DNA from: an uncultured Clostridia bacterium
GTDB taxonomy: Bacteria > Bacillota > Clostridia > Christensenellales > Aristaeellaceae
Length of the DNA: 64,000 nt
Reading direction: 5' to 3'
Assembly (NCBI GenBank): GCA_934636105.1
Contig: CAKTZR010000014.1
Location: 1 to 64,000 of the forward strand
The translations under genes were made by a program, and so were the position numbers. Shown here one piece after another: positions 49,994 to 58,151 of the stretch (within the stretch, counting starts at the first letter, position 1; the number at the start of each line of letters is the position of its first letter). Under the pieces are notes generated by a model that was not told the origin of the DNA, did not search any database, and saw nothing but the letters and a program-made list of their open reading frames with translations.

Positions 49994-50022
49994 ATTATAG
50001 ACCAAGCCCATCAGAAAAGCAA
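49994..50022 (-). promoter_or_regulatory. Promoter of the minus-strand sugar ABC operon
   Basis: On the minus strand TTGCTT (50017-50022) and TATAAT (49994-49999) are 17 bp apart. The leader is about 110 nt. Confidence 0.7.
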
Positions 50023-50134
50023 GAGCCTTTTTGGCTTTTCTGAACCTTTTTTACAAATTGGGCGGATGAAAAGTCGACATTTTGCGGATTCTGCGCCCGC
50101 AGGTGGGCGACACGCTTCGATTTCGTTCGTCAGC

Positions 50135-50165
50135 TTGCGCAAATTTACGCAAATTTCTTGCGCAA
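50135..50165. promoter_or_regulatory. Tandem LacI-type operators
   Basis: The palindrome TTGCGCAA occurs at 50135-50142 and 50158-50165, each followed by ATT. Their centres are 23 bp apart, about two helical turns. An ACGCAAATTT half-site lies between them. The central CG step is typical of LacI-family operators. Confidence 0.6.
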
Positions 50166-50180
50166 ATTGCGCCGCTGCGA

Positions 50181-50209
50181 TTGACAAGGTGCGCATCCTC
50201 TTTTACAAT
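50181..50209 (+). promoter_or_regulatory. Promoter of the lacI-type gene
   Basis: TTGACA (50181-50186) and TACAAT (50204-50209) with a 17-bp spacer. The tandem TTGCGCAA sites end 15 bp upstream. Confidence 0.8.
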
Positions 50210-50279
50210 AAGAGCAGTAGCGAAAGCGTGCGGTGCATGTGCGCCTTCGCATCATCTTTTGCCAAAGGAGCGGTTTTTT

Positions 50280-51287
50280 GTGGCCGTAACCATTCGGGAA
50301 GTGGCGGCGCTGGCCGGCGTGTCGCCCTCGACCGTATCCCGAACCTGCCGGAATAATCCCTCCATCAGCGAGGAAACCAAGGAGCGCGTGCGCCGCGCTG
50401 CCAGACAACTGGGCTATGCGATGGAGGGCGTATCCGCGCCTTCGCCGCGCACCATCGGCGTGATTCTGCCGCCGAGCGCGAAGGAAGTTTACGAAAATCC
50501 CTTCTATTTGGAAATGATCCGCGGCATCAACCAGTTCTGCAACGCGCATCAATACGTCAGCACCATCGTCACCGGGCGCGACAACGACGAAATTCTGTCT
50601 GCGGTTCGGCTGCTGGTTTCCTCCGGCACGGCGGATGCGTTTATTCTGCTCTATTCCAGGCAGGGCGATACCGTCATTGATTATCTGGTGCAGGCGAAGC
50701 TGATGTATGTGCTCATTGGCAAGGCCTATGCCTATGCGAATAAGACGGTCTATATCGACAACGACAACTTTCTGGCCGGGCAGGAGGCGACCGAATACCT
50801 CATCCGCAGGGGGCATCGTCGCATCGCCTATCTGGGCAGCGACAACGCCTATCTGTTCACCGCGGACAGAAAGCGCGGCTATCAGTCTGCGCTGGCGCTG
50901 GCGGGTCTGCCCCTGCACGAGGATTACTGCGTGGAGATGACCGCGCTGGATATGGAGGACGCCGCGTTGCATGCGCTCATCGAACGGGCGGACAGGCCGA
51001 CGGCGATTGTCGTCAGCGACGATCTGCTGGGCATGACGCTTGAGCGCGTCTGTCTGACGCACGGACTTTCCATTCCGAGGGATATCTCGATCATTTCCTT
51101 TAATAATTCGCTCTTTGCGAAGCTCACCTCGCCCCGGCTTACCTCGGTGGATCTCAATTCCTTTCAGCTCGGCATTGAAGCGGCCAGCCAGCTCATCAGC
51201 CACATCGACCACCCGGAATTGATGGCAACCAAGAGCATCATTCCGCACCGCATCGTCGAGCGGGAGAGCTGCGCGCCGTTGACCTGA
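50280..51287 (+). CDS. LacI-family transcriptional regulator
   Basis: The protein is 335 residues. The N-terminal helix-turn-helix and hinge read VTIREVAALAGVSPSTVSR and KERVRRAARQLGYAME. The periplasmic-binding-protein-like sensor domain follows (about 65-330), with IVVSDDLLGMTLERV and SIISFNNSLFAKLTSP. It probably represses the divergent sugar ABC operon until the imported sugar binds. A GTG start at 50280 is used, nine bases after AAAGGAG; reading further upstream translates the promoter region. Confidence 0.92.
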   Translation: MAVTIREVAALAGVSPSTVSRTCRNNPSISEETKERVRRAARQLGYAMEGVSAPSPRTIGVILPPSAKEVYENPFYLEMIRGINQFCNAHQYVSTIVTGRDNDEILSAVRLLVSSGTADAFILLYSRQGDTVIDYLVQAKLMYVLIGKAYAYANKTVYIDNDNFLAGQEATEYLIRRGHRRIAYLGSDNAYLFTADRKRGYQSALALAGLPLHEDYCVEMTALDMEDAALHALIERADRPTAIVVSDDLLGMTLERVCLTHGLSIPRDISIISFNNSLFAKLTSPRLTSVDLNSFQLGIEAASQLISHIDHPELMATKSIIPHRIVERESCAPLT

Positions 51288-51308
51288 CGCATCCGGAGGG
51301 AAAACGCG

Positions 51309-51891
51309 ATGTATTACAAAATCGGCACACTGGCCAAGCGCTTCCGCATTTCGCCACAGACCATCCGCTACTACGAAAAACTCGGCTTTTTGAAAGCGGA
51401 TCGGCGGGATCAGTCCACCACACGCTATTATCATGCCCGAAATCTCAAATGGCTTTGCAGCATCCGCCAATATCACGGCATGGGCTTCGGTTCGGAGGAA
51501 ATCTGCGACCTGTTCAAAGCGGAAACGCTTGCGGAATTGAGCGGCAAAATCGACCGGAAACAGCTCCAGCTGACGGAGGAAATCCGCCGGCTCGAACAGA
51601 AGCGGCTACTGCGTGGAGGAAAACCGGGCGCAGGCGCTCGGTTTGTCGGACGGGAGCTGGGCAGAGCGGTTTGAAAGCCGGCTCTGCATCCGCACCGTCA
51701 TTTCGATGTCGCCGGGGGATGAGTCGGTCGCGCATGCGCTTCGCTTTGCGGAGGAAAACGGGCTGGAAATCGTCGGCGACGCGCTGGAATGCTGTCTGGC
51801 CAAGGTCGGCGAAATCGAATGTCTGCAAACCGACGTGATTCCCGGCAAAATCTACTATGAATGCTATATTCCTGTCAGAAGGAAGGCTTGA
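51309..51891 (+). pseudogene. MerR-family regulator with effector domain, frameshifted
   Basis: The first frame (51309-51674) gives a MerR DNA-binding domain: YKIGTLAKRFRISPQTIRYY, the wing GFLKADRRDQ and the start of the dimer helix. At about 51603 the family pattern moves to the +1 frame (YCVEENRAQALGLSDGSW), which runs to 51891 as a GyrI-like effector-binding domain ending YYECYIPV. One base lost or gained explains both. If real, the protein keeps DNA binding but loses ligand sensing. The gene lies 21 bp after lacI and upstream of a flavoprotein gene with a 19-bp-spacer promoter. Confidence 0.78.
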
Positions 51892-51937
51892 CGGCGGCAA
51901 AAAAATAAAATATTTTCCGCAATTTGCTTTTTTCCTC

Positions 51938-51968
51938 TTGAATCTACAACTGTTTGAGATGTTAAAAT
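51938..51968 (+). promoter_or_regulatory. Candidate MerR-type promoter of the flavoprotein gene
   Basis: TTGAAT (51938-51943) and TAAAAT (51963-51968) are 19 bp apart. A 17-bp imperfect dyad ACAaCT-GTTTG-AGaTGT (51946-51962) lies in the spacer, centred on it. Confidence 0.5.
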
Positions 51969-52037
51969 TCAGATAAATCCGATGTTTGCTATGAGGACGC
52001 ATCGGGACGAACGGAAACACATCAAGGAGGAAAGAAG

Positions 52038-54212
52038 ATGGACAAGAGGAAGGCATGTCTGGCGGCGGCCGCGGCGCTCTCCCTGTCGCTGAGCACGGGC
52101 TTTGCAGCGGGCGACGGCACATACGCGGCGACGGCCAAGGGCTTTGGCGGCGACGTGACCGTGACGCTCTCCATTCAGGATGGCAAGCTGATTGACGTGA
52201 CGGCGGAAGGCGCGTCGGAGACCGACGGCGTAGGCTCGCGCGCGATTGAGCTGATGCCGGGCGCGATGCTGGCGGGCAACACGGTGGAGACGGACGGCGT
52301 TTCCGGCGCGACTGTGACGAGCACCGCCATTCTGGAAGCGGCGAAGGCCGCGCTGGCGGAAAGCGGCGTGACCCTGACCGCCCAGCAGGCGGATATCGAG
52401 CAGCACATGACCCCCGGCACGTATACCGGCGAGGCCTACGGCAAGTGGAAAAAGGGCAGCATCGAGGGCGAGCGCTTCGGCTCTCCGGCGATCATCCAGC
52501 CGACGCAGGTTGCCGTGACCGTGGATGAAACCAGCATCCTCAAGGTCGAGGTGCTGGATTGCTCGGATACGCCGGGCTTCACCGATCCGTGCATCGAGCG
52601 CATTCCGGCGGCCATCGTCGAGCAGCAGTCCATCGCGGTGGATACGGTGACAGGCGCGACGCTGACCAGTCAGGCGATTCTTTCCGGCGTGCAGCAGGCG
52701 CTGGAGCAGGCGGGCGCGAACCTCGCCGGCTTCAACAAGCCCGCTGAGAAGGTGAACGCAACCGAGGAATACACCGTCGATCTGGCGATTGTCGGCTCCG
52801 GCGCAGCCGGAACGATGGCCGCGATTGAGGCGATGGAAGCGGGCGTAAACACGATCGTGCTGGAAAAGACGGGCAAGGTCGGCGGCACCTCTGTGTGCTC
52901 GACGGGCTTTGCGGCGATCAAGTCCCAGCAGCAGATTGACGCTGGCGTGGACAGCTACACTGTAGACAGTGCGTTCCGCGAACTGATGGATTTCTGCAAG
53001 TGGCGCGCGGATGCTCCGCTGGTTTACAACGTGCTGGAAAACAGCGGCAGCGTGGCGGATCGCATTCAGGCGTATTGGGCGCAGACGGACGATCCCGGCG
53101 TGAAGAAGGCCGGCGTGACGGCGCACGACACGGGCAAGGGCACGCACAAGTTTGACGTGCTTTATGACAACTTCCTCAAGCCCGCAGGCGTGAACCTGAT
53201 GCTCGAAACGACCGCTAAAGAGCTGATCACCGAGAACGGCGCGGTCGTCGGCGTGAAGGCCACCAAGCAGGACGGCACCGAAGTGATTGTCCACGCGAAG
53301 AACGTGCTGGTCTGCACCGGCGGCTTCGGCGGCAACAACGAGATGCTCAAGGAATATTTCGGCCACGATAACTTCTACCTCAACGGCCTTTCCAGCAATG
53401 TCGGCGACGGCATCAACATGTGCCTGGATGTGGGCGCAGTGCTCTCCGATGAGGTTTCCCCGCATCTGGCCGAGTTCTGCTCCAACAAGAAGGTCGATTT
53501 CTACGCCGGATACATGAAGTTCATGAATCAGGCGGGCTTCCTGGCGCTGGATCCGTCCGGCGAGCGCTTTGTCAACGAGGAATTCTTCGTCACGCAGGCG
53601 CTGAGCTATGGCGCTTCCGCGCTGCGCCGCGTGGGCTATGCCTATCTGGTCTTCACGCAGGATCAGCTCGACGCGATGGTGGAAAAGGGCCTGTGGGGCG
53701 TGCTCTCCGAGGACACCATCAACAGCCTGAAGCTGCGTTCGCGCATCACCGTTCCTTCCTATTACACGTTGTATGACGAGATGAACGAGGCGCTGGCCGC
53801 GGGCGAGGCCTTCAAGGCTGATACGCTGGAGGGACTCGGCGAGGCCATCGGCTTTGCGGATCAGAGCGTCTATCAGAAGGCGATTGCCGATTATCAGACC
53901 GTGCTCGCCACGGGCGAAGACCCGCTGTTCGGCAAGCGCGCGGACATGATGCCCAATCTGGACAACGGCCCGTACTACGCTGTGCGCGTCATTTCCGCCA
54001 TCGACGGCACGTACAACGGCATCCGCGTCAACAAGAACATGCAGGCCATCGGCAGCGACTATCAGCCGATCAAGGGTCTGTACGTCGCGGGTCAGGACAG
54101 CGGCGGATACTTCAGCTATCCGTACTACGAGGGCGTCGGCTGGACGCAGGGCTATGCCTGGACTTCCGGCTCCATCGCGGGCAAGAGCATCGTCGAAAGC
54201 ATGAAGGAATAA
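52038..54212 (+). CDS. Secreted flavoprotein reductase: two FMN-binding domains plus FAD domain (fumarate/urocanate reductase-like)
   Basis: The protein is 724 residues with a signal peptide (GFAAGD). FMN-binding domain 1 (about 25-115) carries the ApbE flavinylation motif DGVSGATVT with Thr92. Domain 2 (about 125-225) carries DTVTGATLT. The FAD domain (about 245-720) starts DLAIVGSGAAGTMAAIEAM and has GERFVNEEF. No CxxCH heme motif is present, so electrons should pass through covalent FMN to FAD and reduce an organic acceptor outside the membrane. The acceptor cannot be read. AAGGAGG precedes the ATG. ApbE is not in the window. Confidence 0.88.
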   Translation: MDKRKACLAAAAALSLSLSTGFAAGDGTYAATAKGFGGDVTVTLSIQDGKLIDVTAEGASETDGVGSRAIELMPGAMLAGNTVETDGVSGATVTSTAILEAAKAALAESGVTLTAQQADIEQHMTPGTYTGEAYGKWKKGSIEGERFGSPAIIQPTQVAVTVDETSILKVEVLDCSDTPGFTDPCIERIPAAIVEQQSIAVDTVTGATLTSQAILSGVQQALEQAGANLAGFNKPAEKVNATEEYTVDLAIVGSGAAGTMAAIEAMEAGVNTIVLEKTGKVGGTSVCSTGFAAIKSQQQIDAGVDSYTVDSAFRELMDFCKWRADAPLVYNVLENSGSVADRIQAYWAQTDDPGVKKAGVTAHDTGKGTHKFDVLYDNFLKPAGVNLMLETTAKELITENGAVVGVKATKQDGTEVIVHAKNVLVCTGGFGGNNEMLKEYFGHDNFYLNGLSSNVGDGINMCLDVGAVLSDEVSPHLAEFCSNKKVDFYAGYMKFMNQAGFLALDPSGERFVNEEFFVTQALSYGASALRRVGYAYLVFTQDQLDAMVEKGLWGVLSEDTINSLKLRSRITVPSYYTLYDEMNEALAAGEAFKADTLEGLGEAIGFADQSVYQKAIADYQTVLATGEDPLFGKRADMMPNLDNGPYYAVRVISAIDGTYNGIRVNKNMQAIGSDYQPIKGLYVAGQDSGGYFSYPYYEGVGWTQGYAWTSGSIAGKSIVESMKE

Positions 54213-54240
54213 TTTCTTCAGAAACAACGGCATAAAAACA

Positions 54241-54284
54241 AACGAGGATGTCGGGCAGAGCGCCTGACATCCTCGTTATTTTGT
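54241..54284. terminator. Bidirectional terminator
   Basis: AACGAGGATGTCGGGC and GCCTGACATCCTCGTT pair over 16 bp (one wobble) around AGAGC, with T-rich flank. It serves the flavoprotein gene and the convergent LysR gene. Confidence 0.88.
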
Positions 54285-55130
54285 CATTTTTTGGAAAAGT
54301 GCCGTCACCGCGGCGTCCTTCGGCGTGTTTTTGCGGAAGGCGAAGTAGACCACGCGCTTGGGCAGGGTTTCGGCGATGGGCACGCGGGCCAGCGCAAACG
54401 GGGCGAGCAGGCTCACATTCAGACAGAGCGATATACCCGCGCCGGAAGCGACCATGCCGCCGATGGCCGTTTCATCATCCAGTTCATAGGCGATGTTCGG
54501 CGTGAGCCCTGCGGCGGCGAAAACCTCCATGAGCAGATGATGAACGGGAGAAATTGATTTGTAGGTCAGCAGGGGATAGCGCAGGAGCTCATCCAGCGAA
54601 ACCGGGCGGTTCAGCTGGGCCAAGGGATGATTCGGCGGTGCGATAAGCACCCACGATTCCGTATAAACCGGCTCGAAGCGCAGCTCGTCAAACCCCGGCA
54701 TGAACGAGCAAAGCCCGGCGTTCAGCTGGCCGGACTCGATTTGGGTCAGAATGTCTCTGGATGCGCCGACGCTTACGTTCACGGTGATCTGCGGATGTTC
54801 CGCGCGGAAATCGACGATCAGCTTTGGGATGCGCTGCGCCATGGCCGTGGCAATCGCGCCGAGCCGGATCACGCCGCCGCGCTGCACGGCCTGAACGCCT
54901 TGTTCGATGGATTCCAGCGCGGCCTTGGCATAGCGATAAAACGTCTCTCCGGCGGGCGTGAGGGAAATGCGTCGCCCCTCGCGCGCCACGAGCAGGCAGC
55001 CCAGCTCCTTTTCCAGCGTGGAAATGGCATAGCTTAAGCTGGGCTGGGCGATGAAAAGCGCCTGCGCGGCCTGCGTGTAGCTCTGCGTTTGGGCGAGCAT
55101 GCAGAAATAGGTCAGCTGATTGAGCGTCAT
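54276..55130 (-). CDS. LysR-family transcriptional regulator
   Basis: The protein is 284 residues. The N-terminal helix-turn-helix covers SYTQAAQALFIAQPSLSYAI with the recognition helix and ELGCLLVAREGR. The two-lobe effector domain (about 88-284) includes GAIATAMAQRIPKLIVDF. It is divergent from the second flavoprotein gene, with a T-N11-A box between them, and convergent with the first. It probably senses the electron acceptor of one or both reductases. GGAGG precedes the ATG. Confidence 0.92.
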   Translation of the reverse strand: MTLNQLTYFCMLAQTQSYTQAAQALFIAQPSLSYAISTLEKELGCLLVAREGRRISLTPAGETFYRYAKAALESIEQGVQAVQRGGVIRLGAIATAMAQRIPKLIVDFRAEHPQITVNVSVGASRDILTQIESGQLNAGLCSFMPGFDELRFEPVYTESWVLIAPPNHPLAQLNRPVSLDELLRYPLLTYKSISPVHHLLMEVFAAAGLTPNIAYELDDETAIGGMVASGAGISLCLNVSLLAPFALARVPIAETLPKRVVYFAFRKNTPKDAAVTALFQKMTK

Positions 55131-55174
55131 GGGCGGCCTCCGAGGTTGGAATTGCTTTCAGTATACCACAATGG

Positions 55175-55189
55175 ATAGAGCGGTTCTAT
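55175..55189. promoter_or_regulatory. LysR box
   Basis: ATAGA-GCGGT-TCTAT is a perfect 5+5 dyad of the T-N11-A form. It lies 45 bp upstream of the lysR start and 20 bp upstream of the -35 of the divergent flavoprotein gene, as expected for activation with autoregulation. Confidence 0.7.
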
Positions 55190-55210
55190 GGATTGATGAA
55201 TTTTTTATAT

Positions 55211-55239
55211 TTGTTTTTGGCCGCCGGAATTGATAAAAT
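55211..55239 (+). promoter_or_regulatory. Promoter of the second flavoprotein gene
   Basis: TTGTTT (55211-55216) and TAAAAT (55234-55239) are 17 bp apart. Confidence 0.55.
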
Positions 55240-55291
55240 AGTGGCAAGCACCAAGCTCATATCCGACCATGTATTTGAGGAGGAAACACAG

Positions 55292-57088
55292 ATGAACAAA
55301 AAGCTCCTTTCCATGCTGCTGTCGATCTCCATGATGATGGGCACGGCGGCGCTGGCCGACGGCTATACCGCCGGTATGTATACGGGTAAGGCCGACGGCC
55401 GCAACGGCGAGATCACCGTGGACGTCACCTTCTCCGAGGATGCGATCACCGATATCGTGGTGAAGGATCATCAGGAGACGGCGGGCATTTCGGATGCGGC
55501 GATCAACGAGCTGCCGGGCGAGATTGTCGCCAGCCAGAGCCTGGCGGTGGACGCCAAGAGCGGCGCGACCTTCACCTCCGAAGGCCTTGTGAACGCCGTT
55601 GCGGACGCCGTGGCGCAGGCCGGCGGCGACGCGGACGCGCTGCGCGCGGTTCCGGTTGAAAAGGAACGCTCCACCGAGACCATCGAAATGACCACTGACG
55701 TGGTTGTGGTCGGCGGCGGCGCGGCCGGTATGGCGGCGACGGTTCGCCTGGAGCAGCTGGGCAAGAACGTGATTCTGCTGGAGAAGGCCTCCTTCCTCGG
55801 CGGCGCGATCTCCGTCAGCGGCGGCAACCAGGTTGTCATGGGCAGCAAACTCCAGGCCGAAGCGGGCGTGACGGATGACACCGTGGATTCCATGGTGGAG
55901 GACTTCATGAAGAACGGCGCGAACCTCAACGTGCCGGAGCTGCTCACCCTCTACGCCGAGAACGTCGGCGCAACGACCGATTGGCTGAATGAGGATTGCG
56001 GCATTGCCTTCGATATGGAAGGCGGCCTGCATCAGCTGGGCGAGTACAGCCATAACCGCGAGCTGGCCTATGTCGGCGGCGGCGCGGGCTTTGCCGAGAG
56101 CATGCGCGCGGCGGTGGAAAAGAGCGGCGCGACCGTGCTGCTCTCTACCCGTGCGCAGAGTCTGAACGTGGAGGATGGCAAGGTGACCGGCGTGACCGCG
56201 CAGGCCAACGAGGGCACCACCTACGTCATCACCGCTGAAAACGTGATTCTGGCGACGGGCGGCTACGGCGCGAGCGACACCCTGCTCAGCGACGAGCTGG
56301 CTTCCGCGCTCTACTACGGTCCGTCCACCTCGACCGGCGACGGCGTCATCATGGCGACAGCCGACGGCGTCAACGCCGCGACCCGCCTGATGGAATACGG
56401 CAAGCGTTACCCGAACGGCGTGGAAGTCAGCAAGGGCATTGCGAAATCCACCATCGCGGGCAACATCACGGGCTGGACGATGAGCGCGATCCTCGTCAAT
56501 GCCGAGGGCGAGCGCGTCGTCAACGAAAAGGCGAGCAACCGCACCATTCTGGAAGCCGAGCTTGCGCAGACCGGTTCCGAGCTGTTCCTGCTGATGGACA
56601 GCGAGACCTTCAACGTCTGGAAGACCAAGCTGGCCGCGGCTGGCCTGACCGAGGAGAGCATCGACGGCTATGTGGCCGCCAACGGCACGACCACTCCGGT
56701 TTTCGCCCACGGCGATACCCTTGAGGAAGTCGCGGCGGCGGCCGGCGTGAACGGCGAGAATCTGGTCAAGACTGTCGAGCGCTACAACGGCTTTGTGGCC
56801 GCGGGCAGCGACGAGGATTTCGGCCGCTCTGCGGATTACATGACGATGGCCATCGGCGACGGCCCGTATTACCTCGTCGAGCAGAAGCCGCGCTTCGCGA
56901 CGACGATGGGCGGCCTTGTGGTGAACACCAGCCTGCAGGTGGAGAACACCGACGGCGACGTGATCCCGGGCCTCTATGCGGCCGGCGAGGTTGTCGGCGG
57001 CGTGATGGGCGATGACTCGCCCTCCGGCGCGAACAACGGCTGGGCGCTGACCGCCGGCAAGCTGGCGGCGGAAGCCATAGCGAAATAA
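55292..57088 (+). CDS. Secreted flavoprotein reductase: one FMN-binding domain plus FAD domain
   Basis: The protein is 598 residues with a signal peptide (AALADG). The single FMN-binding domain (about 22-110) has the flavinylation motif DAKSGATFT with Thr93. The FAD domain (about 135-595) begins DVVVVGGGAAGMAATVRLE and ends with GVMGDDSPSGANNGWALTAG. It is the one-FMN relative of the 724-residue protein and again lacks heme motifs. A secreted reductase using a small organic acceptor is likely. The ATG at 55292 follows GAGGAGG. It is probably controlled by the divergent LysR. Confidence 0.9.
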   Translation: MNKKLLSMLLSISMMMGTAALADGYTAGMYTGKADGRNGEITVDVTFSEDAITDIVVKDHQETAGISDAAINELPGEIVASQSLAVDAKSGATFTSEGLVNAVADAVAQAGGDADALRAVPVEKERSTETIEMTTDVVVVGGGAAGMAATVRLEQLGKNVILLEKASFLGGAISVSGGNQVVMGSKLQAEAGVTDDTVDSMVEDFMKNGANLNVPELLTLYAENVGATTDWLNEDCGIAFDMEGGLHQLGEYSHNRELAYVGGGAGFAESMRAAVEKSGATVLLSTRAQSLNVEDGKVTGVTAQANEGTTYVITAENVILATGGYGASDTLLSDELASALYYGPSTSTGDGVIMATADGVNAATRLMEYGKRYPNGVEVSKGIAKSTIAGNITGWTMSAILVNAEGERVVNEKASNRTILEAELAQTGSELFLLMDSETFNVWKTKLAAAGLTEESIDGYVAANGTTTPVFAHGDTLEEVAAAAGVNGENLVKTVERYNGFVAAGSDEDFGRSADYMTMAIGDGPYYLVEQKPRFATTMGGLVVNTSLQVENTDGDVIPGLYAAGEVVGGVMGDDSPSGANNGWALTAGKLAAEAIAK

Positions 57089-57122
57089 GCTTTTCCATTC
57101 ATCTTTGAATTGAACAGAATCT

Positions 57123-57164
57123 GATAACACGCCGTCTTGCGAAAGAGCAGGGCGGCGTGTTATC
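57123..57164. terminator. Strong stem-loop after the flavoprotein gene
   Basis: GATAACACGCCG and CGGCGTGTTATC pair perfectly over 12 bp around an 18-nt loop. There is no T run, so it may be an operator or mRNA end for the next gene rather than a true terminator. Confidence 0.55.
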
Positions 57165-57198
57165 ATATATGCAATTCAACAACAAAGGAATGATGGAG

Positions 57199-57639
57199 AT
57201 GAAGCATTCTTTTTATCCGACCGATGCGCTGGAAGCCCGTCTGCGCGAGGACGCCAAGCTGTCCCGCCGCTCGATTGGAAAAGTGGTCTGCGATATTTTG
57301 GATGCGTATTATGCTCAATTCGATGAGCCGACGGAACCGAAACCCGAAGCGCCGAAAGCAGAAATGCCGAAAACTGAAACGCCAAAATCCGAAACGCCGA
57401 GACCGGAAACAGCGAAGGCCGAAGAAATGAACAAAGGCGTTTGTGAGTTGCTGCTGGACGCGGGGCTGAATTATTCGGATAACCGACCGAAGGGCGGGTG
57501 CCTGTGGGTCTTGGATCAGCAGGGCGCAAGAGAACGGCTTTTGAGCATTCAGAAGCAGTTGAACTGTAAATTCGTCTGGGTTGCGGACGGAAGCAGAGCG
57601 ACGAACGGAAAAGCGGCGTGGTATATGGTCAAAGGGTGA
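57199..57639 (+). CDS. Hypothetical protein: ribbon-helix-helix-like N-terminus, pentapeptide linker, small C-terminal domain
   Basis: The protein is 146 residues. Residues 1-37 (FYPTDALEARLREDAKLSRR, then KVVCDILDAYY) look like a ribbon-helix-helix DNA-binding unit. A linker (about 45-75) repeats a five-residue pattern (PKAEM, PKTET, PKSET, PRPET). The C-terminal part has DNRPKGGCLWVLDQQG and GSRATNGKAAWY, a small domain seen at the ends of other DNA-related proteins. Several ATGs are close together and 57199 best fits the AAAGGAA spacing. Function unknown. Confidence 0.6.
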   Translation: MKHSFYPTDALEARLREDAKLSRRSIGKVVCDILDAYYAQFDEPTEPKPEAPKAEMPKTETPKSETPRPETAKAEEMNKGVCELLLDAGLNYSDNRPKGGCLWVLDQQGARERLLSIQKQLNCKFVWVADGSRATNGKAAWYMVKG

Positions 57640-57702
57640 CGGGGTTCCCATTTGTGGCACTTGGTATCGCTTTAACCCGGCGATAAAAAACGCTTGGTGC
57701 TG

Positions 57703-57924
57703 ATGATTGTGCCGCCGCAGGCCAGGCCGCTTGTGACAAACTTGCTGCCGGAGACCGTGGCGAAATACTTCACCCGCGACGTGGTGGATGTGGAGCTGTT
57801 GGCCGAGGACGAGGTGCCGGAGATCGAGCAGCGCGCGGAGGAGCTGCGCGCGCGCACGGAGTCCGGCCGGGTTTCCAAGCTGGCGTCGAACCTCGTCTTC
57901 GACGTGCAGGAGACTCAAATCTAA
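57703..57924 (+). CDS. Small hypothetical protein, possibly a gene remnant
   Basis: The open frame begins without a ribosome site after a stop at 57673. The protein would be 73 residues (MIVPPQARPLVT, YFTRDVVDVELLAEDEVPEI), with a charged helical middle and the codon bias of the neighbourhood. It is followed by a good hairpin (57936-57982). It could be the end of a gene whose front was lost. I do not recognise it. Confidence 0.4.
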   Translation: MIVPPQARPLVTNLLPETVAKYFTRDVVDVELLAEDEVPEIEQRAEELRARTESGRVSKLASNLVFDVQETQI

Positions 57925-57935
57925 CGGAATACAAA

Positions 57936-57982
57936 AAGAAGGGGAACGCTTTCGGGTTTCAGGCTCGGGGGCGTTCCTTTTT
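57936..57982 (+). terminator. Terminator
   Basis: GGGGAACGC and GCGTTCC arms flank about 20 nt and are followed by TTTTT. Confidence 0.65.
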
Positions 57983-58050
57983 GATGTGCTAGGAAAAAGC
58001 GTGGTGAAAATCCACAGGCATTTTTGGCAAAAACTTTCTTGCATTTCGGC

Positions 58051-58079
58051 TTGAAAGCGGGCTTTGAGTTTGATATACT
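58051..58079 (+). promoter_or_regulatory. Promoter of the DUF1846 gene
   Basis: TTGAAA (58051-58056) and TATACT (58074-58079) with a 17-bp spacer. Confidence 0.7.
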
Positions 58080-58151
58080 AAACAGTCGAAGTGGTTTTTG
58101 AACTATGGCTTGAGGGAGACAGGCACAGCCTGACGGAATGGAGAGAGACAG

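Noticed and set aside
51969..54233. 754-codon minus-strand open frame
   Set aside because: It lies antisense to the flavoprotein with clear FMN and FAD motifs, and its composition is that of a shadow frame.
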